In this document: positions 18,734-26,824 of the stretch, piece by piece
How positions within the stretch are numbered: the stretch's first letter is position 1
Layout: each line of letters begins with the position of its first letter
NCBI GenBank assembly: GCA_963775015.1
Contig: CAVZHI010000005.1
Span: forward strand, 124,001-188,000
DNA: 64,000 bases
DNA from: JAEMQF01 sp963775015
GTDB lineage: Bacteria; Pseudomonadota; Gammaproteobacteria; Burkholderiales; Burkholderiaceae_C
Reading direction: 5' to 3'
Program-made: the position numbers and the translations under genes
Notes under the pieces: generated by a model
Seen by the model: the letters and a program-made list of their open reading frames with translations, nothing else
Databases searched by the model: none
What the model was told of the DNA's origin: nothing

Positions 18734-20915
18734 AGGCGGCTGCGCGTCTCGCCGTGCTGGTTGTCGCGGCAAGCCTGGGTGCATGTGCCTGGCTCGAGGG
18801 CCCGCCCGTGCCGCCCCAGCCCGCGCCGGCGACACCGCAGCGCATCGTGCAAGACAGCTTACCACGGCACGCTGGTGAGCGACGCGTATCGCTGGCTGGA
18901 AGACGTGCAGAGCCCCGAAGTCCAGGCGTGGATGCGCGCCCAAGGCGCGTACAGCCGCGGCGTGCTGGACCGGATTCGCGGCCGCAGCGCCTTGCTCGAG
19001 CGCATGCTCGAAGTCGAGAACAGCGCGCCGGCTCGAATCGCACGCGTATCCGTCGTCGCCCAGGGCCAGATGGTTCCTGTTGCGCCGCGACGCCGGAGCG
19101 GCGCAGCACCGGCTCGTGATGCGGGCGCGTTTCGACCAGCCGGAAAACCTGGTCGTCGACCCGGCGCGTTTCGGCCCGAAGTTCGCGATCGACTATTTCA
19201 TTCCTTCGCCCGATGGGCGTTATGTGGCTTACGGCATCTCCGAAGCCGGCTCGGAAGACGCGTCGCTCTACCTGCGCGAAGTGGCCTCGGGCGTCGATCT
19301 GGTGGGGCCGATCGTCGGCGCGAAGTTCAACGGCGGCAGCCCGTACCGCTGGGCGCCCGACAGCAGCGCGGTGCACTTCCAGACGCTGCGCGAGCCGGGC
19401 TCAGCAGCCGACAAGAGCGAGGCGTTTCAATGGGGGCGCGGCTGGCGCCTCGACGCGCGCGCCGGTGCCGTGCCGCAGCTCATCAGCGACGCGCGCCGCG
19501 GCGTCGGGCCGGGGCATACGGCGCACGAACATCTGGCGCTGCTGCGCTTCGGCGACTCGAGGTTCGAAGTCGCGTACTTCGAAGACGGCGTGCGGCGCGA
19601 CGTGCGCGCGCTGGTGCGCGAGGTGCAGGGGCCGGGTCCGCGGCGCGACGCAGGCGGCTGGCGCACGCTGATCGGCCACGACGACGGCATCTGGCAATTC
19701 GAGATTCGCGGCGAGCGGGTCTACGCGCTCACTCGCAGCGGCGCAGAGCGCTTTCGTGTGATCTCGACGTCGGTGGCGGCGCCCGATTGGGCGAGTGCGC
19801 GCGTCGAGTTGCCGCAGCAGCCTGGCGTGGTGCGCGACATCGCTGCAGCGCAAGACGCGCTTTACGTCTCGGTGCTCGAAGGCGGCAGCGCGAGGTTGCT
19901 GCGCGTGCCCTACGCGCAAGGCGCTGTCGAAGAAATCGCGTTGCCGTTTCCGGGTGCGCTGCGCCTGGCGGCGCACCATGTCGATCGGCCCGGCGTGCTG
20001 ATCGAGTTCGGCGGCTGGACCGACGCGCCGCGCTACTACCACGTCGCCGCGGGCGCACGCGCGCCCGAACTCACGCCGCTGCAGCCGGCAGGCCGCTTCG
20101 ATTCGCTGCCCGGTGTCGCGTCGCGCGTCGAACACGCCCTCAGCCACGACGGCGTTCGCGTGCCGCTGTCGATCGTCGCCGCACCAGGCCGGGAGGGGCC
20201 GCGCCCGACGATCATCGTCGCCTACGGTGCTTATGGCTTGACGCAGGATCCGCGGCTGCGCGCCGAATGGGTGCCCTGGCTCGAGCGCGGCTACGTCATG
20301 GCGACCTGCCACGTGCGCGGCGGCGGCGAGTACGGGCAGGCGTGGTACGAGGCGGGAAAAATCACGACCAAGCCGAACACCTGGAAGGACCTGATCGCCT
20401 GCGCCGAGCACCTCGTGAAAAGCGGCGTCAGCACGCCGCGCAAGCTCGGCATCATGGGCTGGAGCGCGGGTGGCATCACGGTCGGGCGCGCGTTCACCGA
20501 GCGGCCCGATCTCTTTGCCGCTGCCGCTCCGGGTGTGGGCGTTCTGGATGCGGTGCGCGCAGAGACCGAGCCGAACGGCCCGGGCAACGCGGTCGAGTTC
20601 GGCACGGTCGCCAAGCCCGATGAATTCAAGGCGCTGCTCGAGATGAGCGCCTACCACCATGTCCGGCTCATGGCGCGTTATCCGGCGGTGATCCTGCCGC
20701 ACGGCGCGACGGATCAGCGCGTTGCGGTGTGGCACTCGTCGAAGATGGCCGCGCTGCTGCAGAACGCGGGCAGTAAGGCGCCGGTGCTGCTGAACATCGA
20801 CTTCGACGCCGGCCACGGCCGCGGCAGCAGCGCTGCGCAGCGCCTGGGAACATTCGCCGATTCGCTCGCATTCATGTTATGGCAGTTCGGCGAGCCGGGG
20901 TTCGAGCTGCGATAG
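18730..20915 (+). CDS. Prolyl oligopeptidase-family serine peptidase lipoprotein, frameshifted
   Basis: The start overlaps the thioesterase stop (ATGA at 18730). It has a lipoprotein signal peptide (AVLVVAASLGAC), then the S9 N-terminus YHGTLVSDAYRWLEDVQSPE, a seven-blade propeller and a C-terminal hydrolase domain. The nucleophile is in GIMGWSAGGITVG; the catalytic His is probably in FDAGHGRG. Frame changes near 18860 and 19065 split the first 110 residues from the rest; from 19080 to 20915 the ORF is open for 611 residues. Joined length is about 728 residues, as expected for this family. It would act in the periplasm on short peptides. Confidence 0.8.
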
Positions 20916-20965
20916 GCGCCGCGCACGGCAGCGGCCTTGCGATTTGCTAGACTCGCGGCTCGTGT

Positions 20966-21041
<76 letters not shown>

Positions 21042-21103
21042 CACATCTCACCGGGGCCTGGGTCGAGCCGGGTCGCAACGCGGCAGCACGAGGCGGAACC
21101 CGA

Positions 21104-21970
21104 ATGACTTCACTCGACCCCGGCTGGCTCGATCGCCAATACAACAACCGGGCGCTGATTCCTGAGCACCCGCAAATCTTCGAACGTTGGGAGCGGGCGT
21201 CGGCGCTGGCGCGCGAGAAGTCGGTGTGCCAGATCGACTTGCGCTATTCGAGCGGGAGCGACGAACAGCTCGACGTGTTCGTGCCGCGCATCGTCAACGC
21301 ACCCATCCTCGTCTTCATCCACGGCGGCTATTGGCGTTCGCTCGACAAGCGCGACGTGTCGTTCGTCGCGCCGTCGTTCGTCCAGGACGGCGCGATGGTC
21401 GTGGTGCCGAACTACACGTTGTGCCCGCAGGTCACGATCGATCAGATCGTGCTGCAGCTGGTGCGCTCGCTCGCCTGGGTGCACCGCAACGCGGCGCTTT
21501 ACGGCGCGGATCGGAACCGCATCGTCGTCGCCGGGCATTCGGCGGGTGGGCACCTGGCGGCGATGATGCTCAGCTGCCTGTGGCAACAAGTGGCGGATGA
21601 CCTGCCTGCCGACCTGGTGAAGGCGGCGCTGTCGATTTCGGGCGTGTTCGACCTCGAGCCGCTGCGCCACGCGCCGTTCCTGATGCACGACCTGCGCCTC
21701 ACGCCAGAATCGGCGCTGCGCCTGAGCCCGGCGTTCTACCCACGCCCCCGCGGCGTGTTGCACGCGACGGTGGGCGCGTTGGAGAGCGACGAGTTCCTGC
21801 GCCAGGCCGAGCTGATTCGCAGCGCCTGGGGCGCGCAGACGGTTCCGGTGTGCGAGCGAATCGCCGGAACGAACCACCTCGACGTGCTGCACGACTTTGC
21901 CGACTCGCACGGGCGCCAGCATGAGCTTGCGCTGCAGATGCTCGGCTTGACGCCGACCGTCGCCGCCTGA
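21104..21970 (+). CDS. Alpha/beta hydrolase, kynurenine-formamidase-like
   Basis: The 288-residue protein has the HGGYW oxyanion motif in VFIHGGYWRSLDK and the nucleophile elbow VVAGHSAGGHLAA, a combination typical of the arylformamidase/BD-FAE esterase group. The catalytic His is probably in IAGTNHLDVLHDF. The N-terminus DPGWLDRQYNNRALIPEH is also characteristic of the group. It may hydrolyse N-formylkynurenine or a related ester; no other kynurenine-pathway gene is adjacent, so the substrate is uncertain. It starts about 60 nt after the tRNA-Ala. Confidence 0.78.
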   Translation: MTSLDPGWLDRQYNNRALIPEHPQIFERWERASALAREKSVCQIDLRYSSGSDEQLDVFVPRIVNAPILVFIHGGYWRSLDKRDVSFVAPSFVQDGAMVVVPNYTLCPQVTIDQIVLQLVRSLAWVHRNAALYGADRNRIVVAGHSAGGHLAAMMLSCLWQQVADDLPADLVKAALSISGVFDLEPLRHAPFLMHDLRLTPESALRLSPAFYPRPRGVLHATVGALESDEFLRQAELIRSAWGAQTVPVCERIAGTNHLDVLHDFADSHGRQHELALQMLGLTPTVAA

Positions 21971-21996
21971 ACGCGCCGGCTCGAGCCGGCTTGCGC

Positions 21997-22023
21997 CACC
22001 TCATTGCTTTTGCCGATGAGGTG
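21997..22023 (+). terminator. Stem-loop after the formamidase-like gene, terminator-like
   Basis: cacctcat and atgaggtg form an 8-bp stem around an 11-nt loop, with a second GC hairpin (gccggc-tcga-gccggc) about 6 nt before it. No strong T-tract follows, so termination is not certain. Confidence 0.35.
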
Positions 22024-22144
22024 AATTGTTCGATTGAATTGGTACGACACTGCGCGGTGCAGTAACCTAGCGCTCCGTTGCGTCGGTGCGGCCAGCCCGC
22101 GCTGATGCGGCAGATTCCGAGTTTTGCAAACACAGGAGATGGAC

Positions 22145-22564
22145 ATGGGCTTGAAAGGGTCGAAGACCGAGCAGAATCTGAAAGACGCATTTGCCGGCGA
22201 ATCGCAGGCGAATCGCCGTTATCTGTATTTCGCAAACAAGGCCGACATCGAGGGCCAGAATGACGTGGCAGCGCTGTTCCGCTCCACCGCAGAAGGCGAA
22301 ACCGGCCACGCGCATGGCCACCTTGAGTTCCTCGAGGCGACGGGTGACCCTGCGACCGGGTTGCCGATCGGCTCGAGCCGGCAAAACCTGAAGGCCGCCG
22401 TCGCCGGCGAAACCCACGAGTACACCGACATGTACCCGGGAATGGCCAAGCAGGCGCGCACCGAAGGATTCGACGAAATCGCCGACTGGTTCGAGACGCT
22501 GGCCAAGGCCGAGCGCTCGCACGCGAACCGCTACCAGAAGGCTCTCGACGCGCTGGTTGATTGA
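22145..22564 (+). CDS. Rubrerythrin (ferritin-like diiron domain only)
   Basis: The 139-residue protein is a four-helix diiron domain with Glu/His ligands in FAGESQANRRYLYFAN, EGETGHAHGHLEF, AGETHEYTDMYPG and AKAERSHANRY. Classical rubrerythrins have a C-terminal rubredoxin; it is absent, so electrons must come from another protein. The family reduces hydrogen peroxide. I chose the ATG at 22145 because AGGAG sits 6 nt upstream; two earlier in-frame codons are possible. It leads a cluster with a CCG Fe-S protein and DUF3501. Confidence 0.92.
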   Translation: MGLKGSKTEQNLKDAFAGESQANRRYLYFANKADIEGQNDVAALFRSTAEGETGHAHGHLEFLEATGDPATGLPIGSSRQNLKAAVAGETHEYTDMYPGMAKQARTEGFDEIADWFETLAKAERSHANRYQKALDALVD

Positions 22565-22589
22565 AGACGGCGCTGATTCGCTCGCACAC

Positions 22590-22613
22590 ACAAGGGGCCT
22601 TCGCGCCCCTTGT
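22590..22613 (+). terminator. Strong stem-loop between rubrerythrin and CCG genes
   Basis: acaaggggc and gccccttgt form a perfect 9-bp stem with a 6-nt loop, followed by only a short T-poor stretch. It may act as a partial terminator or RNA-stabilising element that sets a higher level for rubrerythrin than for the downstream genes. Confidence 0.5.
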
Positions 22614-22628
22614 TCATTGGAAGACACC

Positions 22629-23981
22629 ATGAGCAATCGGGAAGGCAACCTCGAGGCGCCGACACGTCACCCCATAGCCTGGAAAGACCCGGCGTTCTAC
22701 GACGAAGCCGCGGCGCTGCAGGAGATGGAACGCGTATTCGACGTCTGCCACGGTTGCCGGCGTTGCGTGAGCCTGTGCAAATCATTCCCGACGCTGTTCG
22801 ATCTGGTTGACGCGACGCCGGATGGCGAAGTGCACGGCGTCGCCAAAAAGGCGTACTGGGACGTCGTCGACCAGTGTTATCTGTGCGACCTGTGCTACAT
22901 GACGAAGTGCCCCTACGTGCCGCCGCACCCGTGGAACCTCGACTTCCCGCACCTGATGCTGCGCGCGAAGGCGATCAAACACAAAGCCGGCCAGGTGAGC
23001 GCGGGCGAGAAGCTGCTCGCGTCGACCGACGTGCACGGCCAGTTCGCCGGCATTCCCATCGTCGTGCAGGCGGTGAACGCGATCAACAAGACGAAGCCGG
23101 CGCGCAAGCTGATCGAAAAGGCGCTCGGCGTGCACCGCGACGCGTGGTTGCCCGAACTCGCGCCGCAACGCTTTCGCTGGAGCGCCGCGAAAGCCGGCGC
23201 GGCGACCCAAGTTGTTGATGGCGAGCGCAGCCCCGGCAAGGTGGCGATCTACGCCACGTGCTATGTCAACTACAACGAGCCCGGCATCGGCCATGACCTG
23301 CTGAAGATCCTTGAGCACAACCAGATCCCGTACCTGATCGTCGAGAAAGAAAGCTGCTGCGGTATGCCCAAACTCGAACTCGGCGACCTGCAAGGCGTGG
23401 CGCGCCACAAGGAGGCGAACGTTCCGGTGTTGGCGCGCTACGCGCGCGAGGGCTACGCGATCCTCTCGGCGATCCCGTCGTGCACGCTCATGTTCAAGCA
23501 GGAGCTGCCGCTCATGTTCCCCGACGACGCCGAGGTTCGGCTCGTCAAGGACGCCATGTTCGACCCGTTCGAATACCTCATGGCGCGGCACAAGGACGGC
23601 CTCCTGAAAACCGACTTCAAGCAGGACCTGGGCCGCGTGAGTTACCACATCCCGTGCCACGGCCGGGTGCAGAACATCGGCAAGAAGACGGAAGAGCTGC
23701 TGAAGCTGGTCGGCAAGTCGGTGAACGTGCAGCTCAACACGGTGGAGCGCTGCTCGGGCCACGCCGGCACCTACGGCGTGAAGAAGGCGACGCATGAGAC
23801 GGCGATGAAGATCGGCAAGCCCGTCTTCAAGGCGATGGCGAAAGACACGCCCGACTACATCAGCTCCGACTGCGCTCTGGCCGGGCACCACATCGCGCAA
23901 GGCATGGCGAACGAGGCGCTGCCCGCGGCGCTTCTCGCGCATCCGCTCAGCTTGTTGCGCATCGCTTACGGACTGGAGTGA
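22629..23981 (+). CDS. CCG-domain Fe-S oxidoreductase (HdrB/GlpC-like)
   Basis: The 450-residue protein carries two 4Fe-4S motifs near its N-terminus (CHGCRRCVSLC and CYLCDLCYMTKCP) and two C-terminal CCG domains (ESCCGMPKLELG and the degenerate RCSGHAGTYGV). Relatives transfer electrons in heterodisulfide reductase and anaerobic glycerol-3-phosphate dehydrogenase. Its place between rubrerythrin and DUF3501 is a recurring arrangement in proteobacteria, so it may reduce the rubredoxin-less rubrerythrin; that is inference. Start at the ATG at 22629 (MSNREGNLEAP). Confidence 0.88.
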   Translation: MSNREGNLEAPTRHPIAWKDPAFYDEAAALQEMERVFDVCHGCRRCVSLCKSFPTLFDLVDATPDGEVHGVAKKAYWDVVDQCYLCDLCYMTKCPYVPPHPWNLDFPHLMLRAKAIKHKAGQVSAGEKLLASTDVHGQFAGIPIVVQAVNAINKTKPARKLIEKALGVHRDAWLPELAPQRFRWSAAKAGAATQVVDGERSPGKVAIYATCYVNYNEPGIGHDLLKILEHNQIPYLIVEKESCCGMPKLELGDLQGVARHKEANVPVLARYAREGYAILSAIPSCTLMFKQELPLMFPDDAEVRLVKDAMFDPFEYLMARHKDGLLKTDFKQDLGRVSYHIPCHGRVQNIGKKTEELLKLVGKSVNVQLNTVERCSGHAGTYGVKKATHETAMKIGKPVFKAMAKDTPDYISSDCALAGHHIAQGMANEALPAALLAHPLSLLRIAYGLE

Positions 23982-23986
23982 CCCGC

Positions 23987-24565
23987 ATGACCATTACCCC
24001 TGACAGCCTCATGAGCCTGGAGGCCTACGCGAAGATTCGCAAGACGGCGAAGCTGGACGCGATCGCGCACCGCAAGCTGCGCAGCGTGCACCTGGGTGAA
24101 CACCTGAGCGTGCTGTTCGAAGACGAACAGACGATCCGGCGCCAGATCCAGGAGATGCTGTTCATCGAGAAGATCTTCGACGAAGCCGGCATTCAAGGCG
24201 AAATCGAAGCCTACGCCGCGCTGGTGCCCGACGGCAGCAACTGGAAGGCGACGCTGCTCATCGAATACCCCGACGTCGCGGAACGCAGGCGCGAACTGGC
24301 GCGCCTCATCGGTATCGAGGACCGCATGTTCGTCGAGGTCGAAGGCCACGCGAGGGTCTACGCGATCGCCGACGAAGACCTGGAGCGCGAGAACGAAGAG
24401 AAAACTTCCGCTGTGCACTTTCTGCGCTTCGAGTTTTCGAAACCGATGCGCGACGCGGTCCGCGCCGGCGCGGCGGTGAAACTCGGTTGTGACCACTCGA
24501 ACTACCCGGCGCACGTGATGATCGTTCCCGAGACGCTCGCGAGCTTGGCCGGCGACTTGCGGTAA
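23987..24565 (+). CDS. DUF3501 family protein
   Basis: The 192-residue protein begins MTITPDSLMSLEAYAKIR and has the family core HLGEHLSVLFEDEQTIRRQI, IEAYAALVPDGSNWKATLLI and VKLGCDHSNYPAH. The function is unknown. DUF3501 genes are usually found next to rubrerythrin and the CCG protein, as here; the start is 5 nt after the CCG stop. Likely a partner in the same peroxide or redox pathway. The ATG at 23987 is preferred over a GTG at 23978. Confidence 0.85.
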   Translation: MTITPDSLMSLEAYAKIRKTAKLDAIAHRKLRSVHLGEHLSVLFEDEQTIRRQIQEMLFIEKIFDEAGIQGEIEAYAALVPDGSNWKATLLIEYPDVAERRRELARLIGIEDRMFVEVEGHARVYAIADEDLERENEEKTSAVHFLRFEFSKPMRDAVRAGAAVKLGCDHSNYPAHVMIVPETLASLAGDLR

Positions 24566-24628
24566 AACGGGCTCACTCAGGTCAAGCGCCACTTGCAAGC
24601 CACCTCACGAGCGCGGCATGATGCGCGG

Positions 24629-24898
24629 GTGGCGCAAGTCATTTTTACTCCGCAACTTCGGCGCTTCACCGAAACGCCGCACGTCGACGCCCCCGTGGCG
24701 ACGCTGCGCGAAGCGCTCGACGCGGCGTTTGCGCTGAACCCGCGCTTGCGGGGTTATGTGCTCGACGACCAGGGGCATTTGCGCGCCAACGTCGTCGTTT
24801 TCATCGACGGTCTGCGTTGCCACGATCGGATTGCGCTGAACGATGCGTTGCGCCCGCACAGCCAGGTGCACGTGTTGCAGGCGTTGTCTGGAGGTTGA
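24629..24898 (+). CDS. MoaD/ThiS-like ubiquitin-fold sulfur carrier
   Basis: The small protein (89 residues from a GTG at 24629) has the beta-grasp pattern AQVIFTPQLRRFTE, ANVVVFIDGLRC and VHVLQALSGG, ending in the C-terminal Gly-Gly that is adenylated and thiocarboxylated in sulfur carriers. No activating enzyme (MoeB/ThiF) is in the window. It sits 15 nt upstream of the BNR-propeller gene and is probably co-translated. The start is uncertain; a TTG at 24593 would add 12 residues. Confidence 0.7.
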   Translation: MAQVIFTPQLRRFTETPHVDAPVATLREALDAAFALNPRLRGYVLDDQGHLRANVVVFIDGLRCHDRIALNDALRPHSQVHVLQALSGG

Positions 24899-24913
24899 AG
24901 GAGGGCAGGTTGA

Positions 24914-26002
24914 ATGAACGATCGTGTCTGGGTCGCTACCCGCAAAGGCCTGTTCGAGCTCAGGTACCGCGAAGGCCGCTGGCGCATCGCGCGCCACAGC
25001 TTCGTCGGCGAGCCGGTGTCGATGCTGCTCCCGCCTGCGCCCGGATCGGGGCAGATGCTCGCGGCGCTGAATCTCGGGCACTTCGGCGTCAAGGTGCACG
25101 CGTCGCTGGATGCCGGTCAGACCTGGCGCGAAGTCGCCACCCCGGCGTATCCGCCGCAGCCCGAAGCTGCGCCGGGTGCTCCTGCGGGTGTGGCGTGGAA
25201 GCTGGTGCAGATCTGGGCCATGGAAGCGGCCGGCGGGAACGTCTGGGCCGGCACCTTGCCGGGAGGTCTGTTCCGCTCTGCAGATTTTGGCGAGAGCTGG
25301 TCGCTCGTCGAGTCGCTGTGGGCGCGCCCGGAGCGCGCGGAGTGGTTCGGCGGCGGCTACGACGTTCCCGGGATCCACTCGATCTGCCCGCACCCGCGGG
25401 AGCCCGGCGAATTGCTGCTCGGAGTCAGTTGCGGTGGCGCGTGGCGCACCATGGACGAAGCCGCAACCTGGGCGCTCGCAGCGCGCGGCATGCGCGCGAA
25501 TTTCATGCCGCCGGAACGCGCCGACGACCAGAACATCCAGGACCCGCACCATATCGTGCGCTGCGCCGCGCAGCCCGATCGCCTCTGGTGCCAGCACCAC
25601 AACGGCATCTGGCGCTCCGACGACAACGCGCAGTCGTGGGTCGAGGTCACCGGCGTGCCGGTGTCCAACTTCGGCTTCGCCGTCGCCGTGCACCCGGAGC
25701 ACGGCGATACCGCGTGGTTCGTCCCGGCGATCGCCGACCAGACGCGAATTCCGCAGGACGGCGCGCTGGTCGTGAACCGCACGCGTGACGGCGGGCGCAG
25801 CTTCGAGACGCTGCGCGCCGGTTTGCCGCAGCACGAGTGCTACGACCTGATGTACCGCCATGGCCTGGCGGTGTCGCCGAGCGGAACGCGCCTCGTCATG
25901 GGCAGCACGACGGGGTCGCTGTGGGCGAGCGACGACGCGGGCGAGTCGTGGTCTCTCGCCGCGGCGCATTTGCCGCCGATTCACGCAGTTCGCTTCGGCT
26001 GA
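24914..26002 (+). CDS. BNR/Asp-box beta-propeller protein (exo-alpha-sialidase-like)
   Basis: The 362-residue protein contains at least six Asp-box repeats, S-x-D-x-G-x-(T/S)-W type: SLDAGQTW, SADFGESW, TMDEAATW, SDDNAQSW, TRDGGRSF and SDDAGESW, forming a propeller. There is no signal peptide, unlike secreted sialidases, and I see no sialidase catalytic RIP motif, so true sialidase activity is unlikely. Pairing with the MoaD-like gene suggests a cytoplasmic role that is not known. Confidence 0.75.
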   Translation: MNDRVWVATRKGLFELRYREGRWRIARHSFVGEPVSMLLPPAPGSGQMLAALNLGHFGVKVHASLDAGQTWREVATPAYPPQPEAAPGAPAGVAWKLVQIWAMEAAGGNVWAGTLPGGLFRSADFGESWSLVESLWARPERAEWFGGGYDVPGIHSICPHPREPGELLLGVSCGGAWRTMDEAATWALAARGMRANFMPPERADDQNIQDPHHIVRCAAQPDRLWCQHHNGIWRSDDNAQSWVEVTGVPVSNFGFAVAVHPEHGDTAWFVPAIADQTRIPQDGALVVNRTRDGGRSFETLRAGLPQHECYDLMYRHGLAVSPSGTRLVMGSTTGSLWASDDAGESWSLAAAHLPPIHAVRFG

Positions 26003-26195
26003 GCCGGTCGCGCCGGCTTCGCTGCGCGCGCCGCGGCGACATCTCCTTACACAATCTCCTGGGCAGTCCCCTCATTCACGGGGGGAACTGTCATGAAACA
26101 CAGTGGAAAATTGCGGTCGAGCCACGGCGGTGCGTACGGCGCCGCGGGCTGGGTTCGAGAACCGGACCGCAGACTCACCACCCCATGGAGTCGAG

Positions 26196-26738
26196 ATGCC
26201 GCAAACCTACAACGTCGGATCGCGTTCGCTCTTCGTCACGGCGACCGCCTGGGTGTTCATCGTTCTGGCGGCGTTGACGAGCGCCGCAGCGATCGTGCAG
26301 AACGCGGCGGTGGCGTCGTTGCTGCCCGGTCTGGTGTTGCCGCTGGACCGCGCTGCGTTGCCGCTGCTGACGGGTTTTCTGCTCGGTTATCTGCCGTGGG
26401 TCGTTGGCGCTGGACTGGTGGTGTCTTGCGCCACCTTGGCGGCTGCAGTGGGGTTGCTGCTGCGCCTGAACTGGGCACGCCGCGCTTTCATCGGCCTGCT
26501 CGCCTTTGCCATCGTCGCGAACCTGCTCGGCGTGTGGCTGCAGCAGGAAGTCACGCAGTCGGTCGTCGACGCGACGCTGCGCAGCGCGCGCCTGCCGCAG
26601 GCGGCGCTGGATGTGTTCGGCGGCTTCGTCGCGCTGACGCGCGTGCTCGGCGTGCTGTTGACGCTGTGCGCGTGTGGCGTTCTGGCGTGGATCATGCAGC
26701 GCCTGATGTCATTCAACGTGCGCCAGGAATTCGCCTGA
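26196..26738 (+). CDS. Hypothetical inner-membrane protein, four transmembrane segments
   Basis: The 180-residue protein has four hydrophobic segments (about residues 10-35, 55-80, 88-112 and 150-175) and no domain I recognise. The ATG at 26196 follows a GGAG about 8 nt upstream, so it is preferred over an upstream start at 26103. It lies about 70 bp before the LexA box of dnaE2 and is not in the imuA/imuB families. Confidence 0.6.
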   Translation: MPQTYNVGSRSLFVTATAWVFIVLAALTSAAAIVQNAAVASLLPGLVLPLDRAALPLLTGFLLGYLPWVVGAGLVVSCATLAAAVGLLLRLNWARRAFIGLLAFAIVANLLGVWLQQEVTQSVVDATLRSARLPQAALDVFGGFVALTRVLGVLLTLCACGVLAWIMQRLMSFNVRQEFA

Positions 26739-26794
26739 TCGAGACTGCGGGGCTGCTGCGCCCTATCCAAGCCGGCGAAGTGGGGGTAGCATGA

Positions 26795-26810
26795 CTGTAT
26801 ATATGTACAG
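26795..26810 (+). promoter_or_regulatory. LexA (SOS) box upstream of dnaE2
   Basis: ctgtatatatgtacag matches the CTG-N10-CAG LexA consensus with an AT-rich centre, and the palindrome extends one base each side. It ends 14 bp before the dnaE2 ATG, so LexA bound here would block the promoter or start region. Repression relieved by DNA damage is expected. Confidence 0.9.
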
Positions 26811-26824
26811 TCTTCTGCCGCACC

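Noticed and set aside
24914..26002. Calling the Asp-box protein a secreted sialidase
   Set aside because: No signal peptide and no sialidase catalytic motif is visible; only the propeller repeats support the name.
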